Below are positions 18,234 through 26,910 of a stretch of DNA of 64,000 bases, one piece after another. Each line of letters opens with the position of its first letter. The first letter of the stretch is position 1. This DNA comes from Streptomyces sp. YIM 121038. Lineage in GTDB: Bacteria; Actinomycetota; Actinomycetes; Streptomycetales; Streptomycetaceae. Both the position numbers and the translations under genes were made by a program. The stretch is taken from assembly GCF_006088715.1 (NCBI RefSeq), contig NZ_CP030771.1:6715501-6779500 (forward strand), written 5' to 3'. The notes below the pieces were generated by a model. That model was not told where the DNA came from. It made no database searches and saw only the letters and a list, made by a program, of their open reading frames with translations.

Positions 18234-20462
18234 ATGGATCTCGTGCACGCGCTCCAAGAACCGCTGAAGAACGCCCTCGGCCAAGCCACCGCCAAGGTCA
18301 TGGCCGAGCACCTCGACCTGCACACGGTGGGCGACCTCCTGCACCACTACCCCCGCCGCTACGCCGAGCGGGGCGAGCTCACCCGCCTCTCCGACCTCCC
18401 GCTGGACGAGCACGTCACGGTCGTGGCCCAGGTGGCGAGCGCCCGCGTCCTGAAGTTCAACGCGGGGCGCGGCCAGCGCCTGGAGGTGACGATCACGGAC
18501 GGCAGCGGCCAGCTGCAGCTGGTCTTCTTCGGCCGTGGCATCCACAAGCCGCACAAGGACCTGCTCCCCGGCACGCGCGCGATGTTCGCGGGCAAGGTCT
18601 CCGTCTTCAACCACAAGATGCAGCTCGCCCACCCCGCGTACGAGCTGCTGCGGGCCGACAGCGAGTCCGCCGCCGAGGCGGTGGACTCCTGGGCGGGCGC
18701 GCTCATCCCGATCTACCCGGCCACCGCGAAGCTGGAGTCGTGGAAGATCGCCAAGTCGATCGACGCGGTGCTGCCCAGCGCCCGTGAGGCCCTGGACCCG
18801 CTGCCGCCCGCCCTGCGCGAGGGCCGCGGCCTCATCCCGCTCCCCGAGGCCCTCCTCAAGATCCACCGGCCGCACGCGAAGGCGGACATCGCGACGGCCC
18901 GCTCCCGCCTGAAGTGGGACGAGGCCTTCGTGCTCCAGGTCGCCCTGGCCCGCCGCCGCTTCGCGGACTCCCAACTGCCCGCCGTCGCCCGCGAGCCCCG
19001 CCCGGACGGCCTCCTGGACGCCTTCGACGCCAAGCTCCCCTTCGAGCTCACGGACGGCCAGCGCCGCGTCACCACCGAGATCTTCACCGACCTCGCCACG
19101 GAACACCCGATGCACCGCCTCCTCCAGGGGGAGGTCGGTTCGGGAAAGACGATGGTCGCGCTGCGCGCCATGCTCGCCGTCGTGGACGCCGGGGGGCAGG
19201 CCGCGATGCTCGCGCCCACGGAGGTGCTCGCGCAGCAGCACCACCGTTCGGTCACCGAGATGATGGGGGAGCTGGCCGAGGGCGGCATGCTCGGGGGCTG
19301 TGAGCACGCCACCAAGGTCACGCTGCTCACCGGGTCCATGGGCGCGGCCGCGCGTCGGCAGGCGCTGCTCGACCTGGTCACCGGCGAGGCCGGGATCGTC
19401 ATCGGGACGCACGCGCTGATCGAGGACAAGGTGCAGTTCCACGACCTGGGCCTGGTCGTGGTCGACGAGCAGCACCGCTTCGGCGTGGAGCAGCGCGACG
19501 CCCTGCGCGGCAAGGGCAAGCAGCCCCCGCACCTGCTGGTGATGACGGCCACGCCCATCCCGCGCACGGTCGCCATGACGGTCTTCGGCGACCTGGAGAC
19601 CTCCGTGCTCGACCAGCTGCCCGCCGGGCGCTCGCCGATCTCCAGCCATGTCGTCCCGGCGCAGGACAAGCCGCACTTCCTCGCCCGCGCGTGGGAGCGC
19701 GTCCGCGAGGAGGTGGAGAACGGCCACCAGGCGTACGTGGTCTGCCCCCGCATCGGCGACGACGAGGACGAGAAGGAGGCGGGCGCGAAGAAGGGCGGCA
19801 AGAAGTCCGCCGAGGACGAGGCCGCGGAGGCCACGGAGGCCGAGAAGCGGCCGCCGCTCGCCGTCCTCGACGTGGCCGAGCAGCTCTCCCACGGCCCGCT
19901 GCGGGGCCTGCGGGTCGAGGTCCTGCACGGCCGCATGCAGCCCGATGACAAGGACGCGGTGATGCGCCGCTTCGCCGCGGGCGAGACCCACGTCCTGGTC
20001 GCCACGACAGTGATCGAGGTGGGGGTGAACGTGCCGAACGCGACGGCGATGGTGATCATGGACGCCGACCGCTTCGGCGTCTCCCAGCTGCACCAGCTCC
20101 GCGGCCGCGTCGGCCGCGGCTCCGCCCCCGGCCTGTGCCTGCTCGTCACCGACATGCCGGAGGCCGGCCCGGCCCGCGCCCGGCTGAACGCGGTGGCCGC
20201 GACCCTGGACGGCTTCGAGCTCTCCCGCATCGACCTGGAGCAGCGCCGGGAGGGCGACGTGCTCGGCCAGGCGCAGTCCGGCGTCCGGTCCTCGCTGCGG
20301 ATGCTCGCCGTCATCGACGACGAGGAGATCATCGCGGCGGCCCGCGAGGAGGCGACCGCCGTGGTCTCCCGCGACCCCGACCTGGAGCACCTGCCCGAGC
20401 TCCGCATGACCCTGGACGCCCTCCTGGACGAGAAGCGCGAGCAGTACCTCGACAAGGGGTGA
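18234..20462 (+). CDS. recG: ATP-dependent DNA helicase RecG
   Basis: Branched-DNA helicase that regresses stalled forks and processes Holliday junctions. The order is: wedge/OB domain (about residues 60-150), SF2 helicase with Walker A GEVGSGKT and motif II DEQHRFG, then helicase-C and the RecG C-terminal hook. 742 residues from the ATG at 18234; an in-frame ATG at 18213 and GTG at 18243 are alternatives and none has a convincing Shine-Dalgarno. A Lys/Glu/Ala-rich insertion of about 35 residues (about 509-543) interrupts the helicase C region. Confidence 0.95.
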   Translation: MDLVHALQEPLKNALGQATAKVMAEHLDLHTVGDLLHHYPRRYAERGELTRLSDLPLDEHVTVVAQVASARVLKFNAGRGQRLEVTITDGSGQLQLVFFGRGIHKPHKDLLPGTRAMFAGKVSVFNHKMQLAHPAYELLRADSESAAEAVDSWAGALIPIYPATAKLESWKIAKSIDAVLPSAREALDPLPPALREGRGLIPLPEALLKIHRPHAKADIATARSRLKWDEAFVLQVALARRRFADSQLPAVAREPRPDGLLDAFDAKLPFELTDGQRRVTTEIFTDLATEHPMHRLLQGEVGSGKTMVALRAMLAVVDAGGQAAMLAPTEVLAQQHHRSVTEMMGELAEGGMLGGCEHATKVTLLTGSMGAAARRQALLDLVTGEAGIVIGTHALIEDKVQFHDLGLVVVDEQHRFGVEQRDALRGKGKQPPHLLVMTATPIPRTVAMTVFGDLETSVLDQLPAGRSPISSHVVPAQDKPHFLARAWERVREEVENGHQAYVVCPRIGDDEDEKEAGAKKGGKKSAEDEAAEATEAEKRPPLAVLDVAEQLSHGPLRGLRVEVLHGRMQPDDKDAVMRRFAAGETHVLVATTVIEVGVNVPNATAMVIMDADRFGVSQLHQLRGRVGRGSAPGLCLLVTDMPEAGPARARLNAVAATLDGFELSRIDLEQRREGDVLGQAQSGVRSSLRMLAVIDDEEIIAAAREEATAVVSRDPDLEHLPELRMTLDALLDEKREQYLDKG

Positions 20463-20525
20463 CGCGCCGATACGACCTATCGTGAAGGCAGGCCCCACCC
20501 CGGGGCCCCCGACAGGGCCCGCCCC

Positions 20526-20546
20526 CGGGCTCCGCCACGGAGCCCG
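20526..20546 (+). terminator. GC-rich hairpin after recG
   Basis: Perfect 9-bp stem CGGGCTCCG-CCA-CGGAGCCCG. It lies in a 156-nt interval of runs of G and C between recG and rsmD and probably terminates or attenuates. Confidence 0.6.
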
Positions 20547-20618
20547 CCCAGTGGCTCCGGGGCCCGCTCCCGGGCCCTGCCCCGGGCCCCCTCGCAGCCG
20601 AAGGACGCAGAGACCCAG

Positions 20619-21212
20619 ATGACCCGCGTGATCGCCGGTACGGCCGGCGGGCGCCGCCTTTCCGTTCCGCCGGGCAACGGCACCCGGCCCACGTCGGACC
20701 GCGCCCGCGAAGGCCTGTTCTCGACCTGGCAGGCCCTCCTGGGCACGCTCGACGGCACCCGCGTCCTCGACCTCTACGCGGGCTCCGGCGCCGTCGGCCT
20801 GGAGGCCCTGTCCCGGGGCTCCGCGCACGCCCTGCTCGTCGAGACCGACGCCCGCGCGGTCCGCACGATCCGGGAGAACGTCCGGGCGATCGGCCTGCCC
20901 GGCGCCGACGTCCGAGCAGGAAAAGCCGCTCAAGTCATCCGGGAAAGCACCCCTAGCGCCCCCTATGACCTGGTGTTCCTCGACCCCCCCTATGCGGTGG
21001 GAGATGACGATCTCCGGGAGATCCTCCTCACACTCCGCTCGGGAAGCTGGCTCGCGGACGACGCGCTCGTCACCGTTGAACGCAGTACGAGAGGCGGAGT
21101 CTTCGACTGGCCGGACGGCTTCGAGGGGCTGAGGTCCCGTCGCTACGGCGAAGGCACGTTTTGGTACGGTCGCGCCGCCTCTACGTGCGACGAACAAGAA
21201 ATCGCGCCATGA
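20619..21212 (+). CDS. rsmD: 16S rRNA (guanine966-N2)-methyltransferase
   Basis: SAM-dependent methyltransferase that modifies 16S rRNA in the 30S subunit. 197 residues with the conserved start [16 protein letters not shown]-binding [19 protein letters not shown] and catalytic LDPPYAV. It is next to coaD, the common bacterial rsmD-coaD pair. Its TGA overlaps an ATG (21209) in the coaD frame. Confidence 0.95.
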   Translation: MTRVIAGTAGGRRLSVPPGNGTRPTSDRAREGLFSTWQALLGTLDGTRVLDLYAGSGAVGLEALSRGSAHALLVETDARAVRTIRENVRAIGLPGADVRAGKAAQVIRESTPSAPYDLVFLDPPYAVGDDDLREILLTLRSGSWLADDALVTVERSTRGGVFDWPDGFEGLRSRRYGEGTFWYGRAASTCDEQEIAP

Positions 21213-21238
21213 CCCGACCGGAGAGCGAGGGACTTCCG

Positions 21239-21718
21239 TTGCGCCGCGCCGTCTGTCCGGGGTCGTTCGACCCCATCACCAATGGACACCTGGACATCAT
21301 CGCCCGCGCCTCCAAGCTGTACGACGTCGTGCACGTCGCGGTGATGATCAATATGTCGAAGAAGGGCCTCTTCGAGATCGAGGAGCGCATCGACCTGATC
21401 CGTCAGGTCACCCGCGAGTTCGGCAACGTGGAAGTGGAGTCGTTCCACGGCCTGTTGGTGGACTTCTGCAAGGAGCGCGACATCCCGGCCATCGTCAAGG
21501 GCCTGCGCGCGGTCAGCGACTTCGACTACGAGCTGCAGATGGCCCAGATGAACAACGGCCTCTCCGGCGTCGAGACGCTGTTCGTGCCCACCAACCCCGC
21601 CTACAGCTTCCTGTCCTCCTCGCTCGTCAAGGAGGTCGCGTCCTGGGGCGGCGACATCGCGCACCTCGTTCCCCCGGTCGTGCTCGAAGCCCTCAACAAG
21701 CGCCTCGCCAAGGGCTGA
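21239..21718 (+). CDS. coaD: Phosphopantetheine adenylyltransferase
   Basis: Penultimate step of coenzyme A synthesis. The 159-residue nucleotidyltransferase has the HxGH-type motif in [10 protein letters not shown] and the SSSLVKE motif. Two starts are possible: TTG at 21239, with GAGGGA 7 nt upstream and giving the usual length, and ATG at 21209, overlapping the rsmD stop and adding ten non-conserved residues. I prefer the TTG. Confidence 0.94.
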   Translation: MRRAVCPGSFDPITNGHLDIIARASKLYDVVHVAVMINMSKKGLFEIEERIDLIRQVTREFGNVEVESFHGLLVDFCKERDIPAIVKGLRAVSDFDYELQMAQMNNGLSGVETLFVPTNPAYSFLSSSLVKEVASWGGDIAHLVPPVVLEALNKRLAKG

Positions 21719-21778
21719 TCAGGGGCTACAGTCGTCCCGTCCGTCTCCCAACAAGCTGTAGAGAGTGGCGAGCCCGCG

Positions 21779-22888
21779 GTGGACGTGCAGAAGAAGATCG
21801 ACGAGATCGCCGAGGCGGTCGGCAGCGCCAAGTCCATGCCCATGTCGGCCTCCTGCGTGGTCAACCGCGCACAGCTCCTGTCGATGCTCGAAGAGGTGCG
21901 CCAGGCCCTGCCGGGCTCCCTCGCCCAGGCCCAGGAGCTGATCGGCGGCCGCGAGCAGCTCGTCGAGCGGGCCCGGCAGGAGGCGGACCGGATCATCGAG
22001 TCCGCGCACGCGGAGCGCGGCTCGCTGATCTCCGACACGGAGGTCGCGCGCCGCTCCCAGGGAGAGGCCGACCGCATCGTCACCGAGGCCCGCCGGGACG
22101 CCGAGGAGATCCGTGCCGAGGCCGACGACTACGTGGACTCCAAGCTCGCCAACTTCGAGGTCGTCCTCACCAAGACCCTCGGCTCCGTCGGCCGCGGCCG
22201 CGAGAAGCTGCTCGGCACGGGCCCCGGCCTGGACGAGCACGGCTACGCGGACGAGGACGCCCCCGAGCGCAGCCACGACCCGGAGACGCTGCGCCGCGAC
22301 GCCGACGCGTACGTGGACGCCAAGCTCGGCGCCTTCGAGGCGGTCCTCGCCAAGACCCTGGAGGCCGTCGGCCGGGGCCGCCAGAAGCTCCAGGGCCGCG
22401 CCCCCGCGGACGAGCTGAGCGAGCTCGGCGCGCACGCCGACGCCGAGCGCGCCGGGCGCACGGGCCACACCTCCGACGCCGACTACCTCGCGGACCTCGC
22501 CGAGACCCCCGAGCCCCCGCGCGCGGGGAGCGCACCGGCGGCCTCGGGCGCCCCTTCCGCACCCCGCGTCCCCGCCCAGGAGCCGTACGCCCCGCCGCGC
22601 CCCGACCACCAGCCCGATCCGTACGCGTACGACCAGCAGGGTCAGTACGGTCACCAGGACCAGTACGGCGGGCAGGACCCGTACGCCTACCAGCAGCCGT
22701 ACGGCCAGCAGGATCCGTACGGCTATCCCCAGGACCCGTACGCGTACCAGCGGCAGGAGTACGCCCCGCAGCAGGCGCAGGGCTACGGTCAGCAGGGCCA
22801 GGCCCCCGCGGTGCTCGACGAGACCAGCCTCTTCGACACCACCATGATCAGCGCGGAGCAACTGCGCCAGTACGAGCAGGGGCGCTAG
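21779..22888 (+). CDS. DivIVA-like coiled-coil protein with Tyr/Gln/Pro-rich tail
   Basis: 369 residues. The N-terminal half is a charged coiled coil (LVERARQEADRIIESAHAE and similar), resembling DivIVA or ATP-synthase b-type helices and annotated in Streptomyces as a cell-division-initiation-like protein. Two copies of a ~34-residue unit, ADDYVDSKLANFEVVLTKTL and ADAYVDAKLGAFEAVLAKTL, stand at about 117-150 and 175-208, an internal duplication. Residues ~270-345 are low complexity (DPYAY, QQGQYG, QDPYGY). No membrane segment. The start is GTG at 21779. Its function is not established by sequence. Confidence 0.85.
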   Translation: MDVQKKIDEIAEAVGSAKSMPMSASCVVNRAQLLSMLEEVRQALPGSLAQAQELIGGREQLVERARQEADRIIESAHAERGSLISDTEVARRSQGEADRIVTEARRDAEEIRAEADDYVDSKLANFEVVLTKTLGSVGRGREKLLGTGPGLDEHGYADEDAPERSHDPETLRRDADAYVDAKLGAFEAVLAKTLEAVGRGRQKLQGRAPADELSELGAHADAERAGRTGHTSDADYLADLAETPEPPRAGSAPAASGAPSAPRVPAQEPYAPPRPDHQPDPYAYDQQGQYGHQDQYGGQDPYAYQQPYGQQDPYGYPQDPYAYQRQEYAPQQAQGYGQQGQAPAVLDETSLFDTTMISAEQLRQYEQGR

Positions 22889-22891
22889 GGC

Positions 22892-22959
22892 CGCTCTCGC
22901 GCGGGTCCGGCCGGTTCGCCGGGGCCGGATTGGGCCGAGAGCGATTGGTCCAGTATCCT
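22892..22959 (+). promoter_or_regulatory. Hairpin and candidate promoter before DUF177-rpmF-rnc
   Basis: CGCTCTCG (22892-22899) pairs with CGAGAGCG (22936-22943) and encloses TCCGGCC/GGCCGGA, a two-part stem that could end the preceding gene. TTGGGC (22930-22935), an 18-nt spacer and TATCCT (22954-22959) make a plausible promoter for the downstream operon; the two signals overlap. Confidence 0.45.
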
Positions 22960-23027
22960 GGCTCTTCGGTCGCGCGTATGTCCGCGATCAGCGCTGCCCG
23001 CTCAGGCCTCGGTTCCGAGGCGTCCGC

Positions 23028-23729
23028 GTGGTGGCCCCCTTGCCCCATCCCAGGATCTCGAAAGCAGGAAAAGCCCTGAGTACGCGCCTCGACCACCGCA
23101 ACCCCCTCGTGTTCGACACGCACGAGCTGGGCCGGCGTCCCGGTGCCATGCAGCGGCTGACCCGCACCATCGACGCTCCCGGCGCCCCGGCGCCGTTCGG
23201 TGTCGAGGGTGTCGTCGGAGTGCCCGAGGGCGCTCCGGTGGAGCTGGAGATCCGCCTGGAGTCGGTCATGGAAGGGGTGCTTGTCACAGGCACCGCCCGT
23301 GCATCGGCCAAGGGGGAGTGCGTAAGGTGTCTGGAGCCGCTCGAGCTGGAGCTCGACGCGGACTTCCAGGAGATGTTCTCGTACCCTGACGCCGACGACC
23401 GGGGCCGCGCAGCGGAACCGGCCGACGACGCCGAGGAAGACGAGGACAGGCTCTTCATCGAGGACGGCATGTTCGACCTCGAGCCCGTGCTGCGTGATGC
23501 GGTGGTGCTCGCACTGCCGATGCAGCCGGTGTGCCAGGAAGACTGTGAGGGTCTGTGCTCCGAATGCGGAGCGCGGCTCACGGGCGACCCGGACCACCAC
23601 CACGATGCCGTCGACATCCGTTGGGCGGCACTGCAGGGACTCGCCGATTCCATCAAGGGCGGCGAGAAGGACGAGATGAGCGGCGGCGCGCCTCGATCAG
23701 CGCACGCCGACGAGAAGCAGGAGAAGTAG
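23028..23729 (+). CDS. DUF177 (YceD-like) protein
   Basis: A 233-residue reading. The Cys-rich middle and C-terminal parts (GECVRCLEPLELEL; CQEDCEGLCSECGARL) are characteristic of the DUF177/YceD family, almost always encoded directly upstream of rpmF and linked to 23S rRNA accumulation. The conserved part starts around STRLDHRNPLVFDTHELG, so initiation at CTG 23076 after AGGAAA is possible; GTG 23028 is the longest conventional start. The acidic insert DDAEEDEDRL is typical of actinomycetes. rpmF follows after 2 nt. Confidence 0.88.
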   Translation: MVAPLPHPRISKAGKALSTRLDHRNPLVFDTHELGRRPGAMQRLTRTIDAPGAPAPFGVEGVVGVPEGAPVELEIRLESVMEGVLVTGTARASAKGECVRCLEPLELELDADFQEMFSYPDADDRGRAAEPADDAEEDEDRLFIEDGMFDLEPVLRDAVVLALPMQPVCQEDCEGLCSECGARLTGDPDHHHDAVDIRWAALQGLADSIKGGEKDEMSGGAPRSAHADEKQEK

Positions 23730-23731
23730 CC

Positions 23732-23905
23732 GTGGCTGTTCCGAAGCGGAAGATGTCGCGCAGCAACACGCGCCACCGCCGGTCGCAGTGGAAGGCTGCG
23801 GTCACCCCCCTGGTTTCGTGTGAGCGTTGCCAGGAGCCGAAGCAGCAGCACATCGCGTGCCCGAGCTGCGGCACCTACAACAAGCGCCAGGTCCTCGAGG
23901 TCTGA
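23732..23905 (+). CDS. rpmF: 50S ribosomal protein L32
   Basis: 57-residue L32 with the start [20 protein letters not shown] and a C-terminal zinc ribbon (CERC, CPSC). The GTG at 23732 comes 2 nt after the DUF177 stop, with GCAGGAGAAG just upstream. The rnc gene follows 19 nt later, so DUF177-rpmF-rnc is one operon. Confidence 0.97.
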   Translation: MAVPKRKMSRSNTRHRRSQWKAAVTPLVSCERCQEPKQQHIACPSCGTYNKRQVLEV

Positions 23906-23924
23906 GCGGCTGGTGAGAGGCGCT

Positions 23925-24740
23925 GTGTCTAGCCCTAAGAAGGCGGAAGACGCCAAGATGGCAGACAGCAACAACGCGGCCTCGTCCCACACGCTTCTGG
24001 AAGGGCGGCTCGGGTACCGACTCGAGTCCGCCCTTCTGGTGCGCGCGCTGACCCACCGTTCGTACGCGTACGAGAACGGCGGTCTGCCGACGAACGAGCG
24101 TCTGGAGTTCCTCGGGGACTCCGTGCTCGGCCTCGTCGTCACGGACACGCTGTACCGCACCCACCCCGACCTGCCCGAAGGCCAGCTGGCCAAGTTGCGG
24201 GCCGCGGTGGTCAACTCGCGTGCGCTTGCGGAGGTGGGCCGCGGGCTCGACCTCGGCTCCTTCATCCGGCTCGGCCGGGGCGAAGAGGGCACGGGCGGCC
24301 GGGACAAGGCTTCCATCCTCGCCGACACCCTGGAAGCGGTGATCGGCGCGGTCTATCTGGATCAGGGCCTCGAGGCGGCGAGCGAGCTGGTGCACCGGCT
24401 CTTCGACCCGCTGATCGAGAAGTCCTCGAACCTCGGAGCCGGCCTGGACTGGAAGACCAGCCTCCAGGAGCTCACCGCGATGGAGAGCCTCGGCGTGCCC
24501 GAGTACCTCGTCTCGGAGAGCGGACCGGATCACGAGAAGACCTTCACTGCTGCCGCCCGCGTCGGAGGCGTCTCGTACGGCACCGGCACCGGCCGCAGCA
24601 AGAAGGAAGCGGAGCAGCAGGCCGCGGAATCCGCGTGGCGTGCGATCCGCTCGGCCGCGGACGAGCGTGCCAAGGCCGCCGAGAGCGGCAAGCCGGACGA
24701 GGGCGACGGTCCGTCGTCCCCGGGCGCCGCGACCGCCTGA
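23925..24740 (+). CDS. rnc: Ribonuclease III (AbsB)
   Basis: Double-strand-specific endoribonuclease that processes rRNA and mRNAs; in S. coelicolor it is AbsB, needed for antibiotic production. The RNase III signature [13 protein letters not shown] is near residue 55 and a dsRNA-binding domain ([33 protein letters not shown]) is at the C-terminus. It has 271 residues from the GTG at 23925. The first ~20 and last ~25 residues are charged extensions. It is last in the operon, with a strong hairpin 10 nt downstream. Confidence 0.96.
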   Translation: MSSPKKAEDAKMADSNNAASSHTLLEGRLGYRLESALLVRALTHRSYAYENGGLPTNERLEFLGDSVLGLVVTDTLYRTHPDLPEGQLAKLRAAVVNSRALAEVGRGLDLGSFIRLGRGEEGTGGRDKASILADTLEAVIGAVYLDQGLEAASELVHRLFDPLIEKSSNLGAGLDWKTSLQELTAMESLGVPEYLVSESGPDHEKTFTAAARVGGVSYGTGTGRSKKEAEQQAAESAWRAIRSAADERAKAAESGKPDEGDGPSSPGAATA

Positions 24741-24750
24741 CCAAAGGCTC

Positions 24751-24789
24751 AGCGCACCCCCGCAGGACTCGGTCCCGCGGGGGTGCGCT
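24751..24789 (+). terminator. rnc operon terminator
   Basis: Perfect 13-bp stem, arms AGCGCACCCCCGC (24751-24763) and its complement (24777-24789), with a 13-nt loop. Confidence 0.8.
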
Positions 24790-24872
24790 CTGTCGTCGGA
24801 TCCCGCGGCGGCGGCCCCGCGCCCGCGCGGTACGCTGCCACGACCATCAGCGCGTCCCACCCGAGGAGAGCC

Positions 24873-25739
24873 GTGCCCGAGCTGCCCGAGGTAGAGGTCG
24901 TGCGGCGGGGCCTCGCGCGCTGGGTGGCGCACCGGACCGTCGCCGACGTAGAGGTGCTGCACCCGCGTGCCGTCCGGCGGCACATCGCGGGCGCGGACGA
25001 CTTCGCGCACCGCCTGAAGGGGCAGCGCATCGGCGCCCCGAGCCGCCGCGGCAAGTATCTGTGGCTCCCCGTCGAGGACACCGGCAGTGCCGTCCTCGCG
25101 CATCTGGGCATGAGCGGGCAGCTCCTGGTGAAGACCCGGGAGGCCCCGGACGAGAAGCACTTGAGGATCCGGGTCCGCTTCGCCGACGACGTGGGCACGG
25201 AGCTGCGCTTCGTCGACCAGCGCACCTTCGGCGGCCTCTCGCTGCACGACACCGCCCCGGACGGGCTGCCCGACGTCATCGCGCACATCGCCCGCGACCC
25301 GCTGGACGAGCAGTTCGACGCCGAGGTCTTCCACGAGGCACTGCGCCGCAGCCGTACGACCATCAAGCGCGCGCTCCTGAACCAGTCGCTGATCAGCGGC
25401 GTCGGCAACATCTACGCGGACGAGGCGCTCTGGCGCGCCCGGCTGCACTACGAGCGCCCCACGGCCACCTTCACCCGCCCGCGCACCTGGGAACTCCTCG
25501 GTCACGTACGGGACGTGATGAACGCGGCGCTCGCCGTCGGCGGCACGAGCTTCGACAGCCTCTATGTGAACGTGAACGGGGAGTCGGGTTACTTCGACCG
25601 GTCCCTGGACGCGTACGGCCGCGAGGGCGAGCCGTGCCGCCGGTGCGGCACGCTCATGCGCCGGCGGCCCTGGATGAACCGCTCCAGCTACTTCTGCCCG
25701 CGCTGTCAGCGTCCGCCCAGGCCGTCGCGGCTGTCATAG
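24873..25739 (+). CDS. mutM: Formamidopyrimidine-DNA glycosylase
   Basis: Base-excision repair enzyme that removes 8-oxoguanine. The catalytic N-terminal proline (PELPEVEVV, after Met removal), the helix-two-turn-helix region [20 protein letters not shown] and the C-terminal zinc finger CRRC...CPRC are all present in 288 residues. The GTG at 24873 follows GAGGAGAG. The last 34 bp overlap the 3' end of the hxlR-type gene on the other strand. Confidence 0.96.
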   Translation: MPELPEVEVVRRGLARWVAHRTVADVEVLHPRAVRRHIAGADDFAHRLKGQRIGAPSRRGKYLWLPVEDTGSAVLAHLGMSGQLLVKTREAPDEKHLRIRVRFADDVGTELRFVDQRTFGGLSLHDTAPDGLPDVIAHIARDPLDEQFDAEVFHEALRRSRTTIKRALLNQSLISGVGNIYADEALWRARLHYERPTATFTRPRTWELLGHVRDVMNAALAVGGTSFDSLYVNVNGESGYFDRSLDAYGREGEPCRRCGTLMRRRPWMNRSSYFCPRCQRPPRPSRLS

Positions 25740-26119
25740 GCGCGCTGGGCCTCGCCGACGGCGTCCTGGGAGCCCTCCACGAAGTGGATGAGCGCGAGCA
25801 GGTGCTCGGCGATCCGCCGGCCGAGCGGGGTGAGCCGGTAGTCCACGCGCGGCGGGTTGGTGGGCTGGGCCTCGCGGTGCACCAGGCCGTCCCGCTCCAG
25901 GGCATGCAGCGTCTGCGACAGCATCTTCTCGCTCACGCCGTCGACGCGGCGGCGCAGTTCGTTGAACCGGAACGTGCTGTCGTGCAGCGCGCCGAGCGTC
26001 AGCGCGCCCCAGCGTCCCGTCACGTGTTCGAGCGTGGTCCGCGAGGGACAGTTCCGGGCGAACACGTCGTACGCCAGATCCGGATCGGAGGTCTTCTCGG
26101 CGGGTGCGGTGGAGTCCAT
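25706..26119 (-). CDS. HxlR-family winged-helix regulator
   Basis: 137 residues with the HxlR domain ([25 protein letters not shown] read in two parts; [16 protein letters not shown]). A cysteine near the N-terminus (Cys24 in ARNCPSR) is at the position used for redox or aldehyde sensing in related regulators. It is divergent from an NAD(P)H:quinone oxidoreductase, the typical target gene of this family, so local repression relieved by electrophiles is likely. The 3' end overlaps mutM by 34 bp. Confidence 0.88.
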   Translation of the reverse strand: MDSTAPAEKTSDPDLAYDVFARNCPSRTTLEHVTGRWGALTLGALHDSTFRFNELRRRVDGVSEKMLSQTLHALERDGLVHREAQPTNPPRVDYRLTPLGRRIAEHLLALIHFVEGSQDAVGEAQRAYDSRDGLGGR

Positions 26120-26161
26120 ATCACAAGCGTACTCGGGCGCAGCGCTAGCCGAGAGATTGCG

Positions 26162-26176
26162 CTAACTAGAAGTTAG
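26162..26176. promoter_or_regulatory. Candidate HxlR operator
   Basis: Inverted repeat CTAAC-TAGAA-GTTAG in the divergent region, in a locally AT-rich stretch. It is 43 bp upstream of the hxlR start and 75 bp upstream of the reductase start. It fits the palindromic sites of winged-helix dimers. Confidence 0.45.
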
Positions 26177-26251
26177 TGCTTTCCTTGGTGCAGCGGTGAG
26201 CACCTGGGTGCCGCCGTCGTCCCCGAACGCGCCCACCCGAGGAGCACCCCC

Positions 26252-26842
26252 ATGACCAGCCCCGTCGTCGCCATCGCCTACCACTCCGGCTTCGGCCACA
26301 CCGCTGTCGTCGCCGAGGCCGTGCGCGCCGGTGCCGTCGACGCCGGTGCCACCGTGCACCTGGTCAAGGTCGACGAGATCACCGACGCCCAGTGGGAGCT
26401 CCTGGACGCCGCCGACGCGATCGTCTTCGGCTCGCCCACCTACATGGGCACCGCGTCGGGCGCCTTCCACGTCTTCGCGGAGGCCTCCTCCAAGCGCTGG
26501 TTCACCCGCGCCTGGCAGGACAAGATCGCCGCGGGCTTCACCAACTCGGCGTCCAAGAGTGGTGACAAGCTGCACACGCTCCAGTACTTCCAGACGCTCG
26601 CCGCGCAGCAGGGCATGCACTGGGTGAACCTCGGCCTGTTCCCGGGCTGGAACTCCTCCACGGGCTCCGAGAGCGACCTCAACCGCCTCGGCTTCTTCTC
26701 GGGCGCCGCTGCCCAGACCAACTCGGACGAGGGCCCGGAGGCCGTGCACAAGGCGGACATCGCCACGGCCGAGCACCTCGGCCGCCGCGTCACGGAGACC
26801 GCGCGCGCCTTCGTCGCGGGCCGCGCGGCCGTCGCGGCCTGA
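26252..26842 (+). CDS. Flavodoxin-fold NAD(P)H:quinone oxidoreductase (WrbA-like)
   Basis: 196-residue FMN-binding protein. The FMN phosphate loop is YHSGFGHT and the second flavin loop is GSPTYMGTASG. This family performs two-electron reduction of quinones, preventing redox cycling. The ATG at 26252 follows GAGGAGCACCCCC. It is the sole gene divergent from the HxlR regulator, so the two form a small oxidant or quinone response unit. Confidence 0.88.
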   Translation: MTSPVVAIAYHSGFGHTAVVAEAVRAGAVDAGATVHLVKVDEITDAQWELLDAADAIVFGSPTYMGTASGAFHVFAEASSKRWFTRAWQDKIAAGFTNSASKSGDKLHTLQYFQTLAAQQGMHWVNLGLFPGWNSSTGSESDLNRLGFFSGAAAQTNSDEGPEAVHKADIATAEHLGRRVTETARAFVAGRAAVAA

Positions 26843-26910
26843 GCCGCCGCCCGCCGGGACCGCTGCCTGCGCGGGGCGCGGCGGTCCGGGCCGCGCGGGG
26901 CGGGGGTTCC

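Noticed and set aside
18216..21197. A 993-codon minus-strand open frame across recG and rsmD
   Set aside because: It spans two well-conserved plus-strand genes, its translation is low-complexity Gly/Arg/Asp-rich, and it has no ribosome site.
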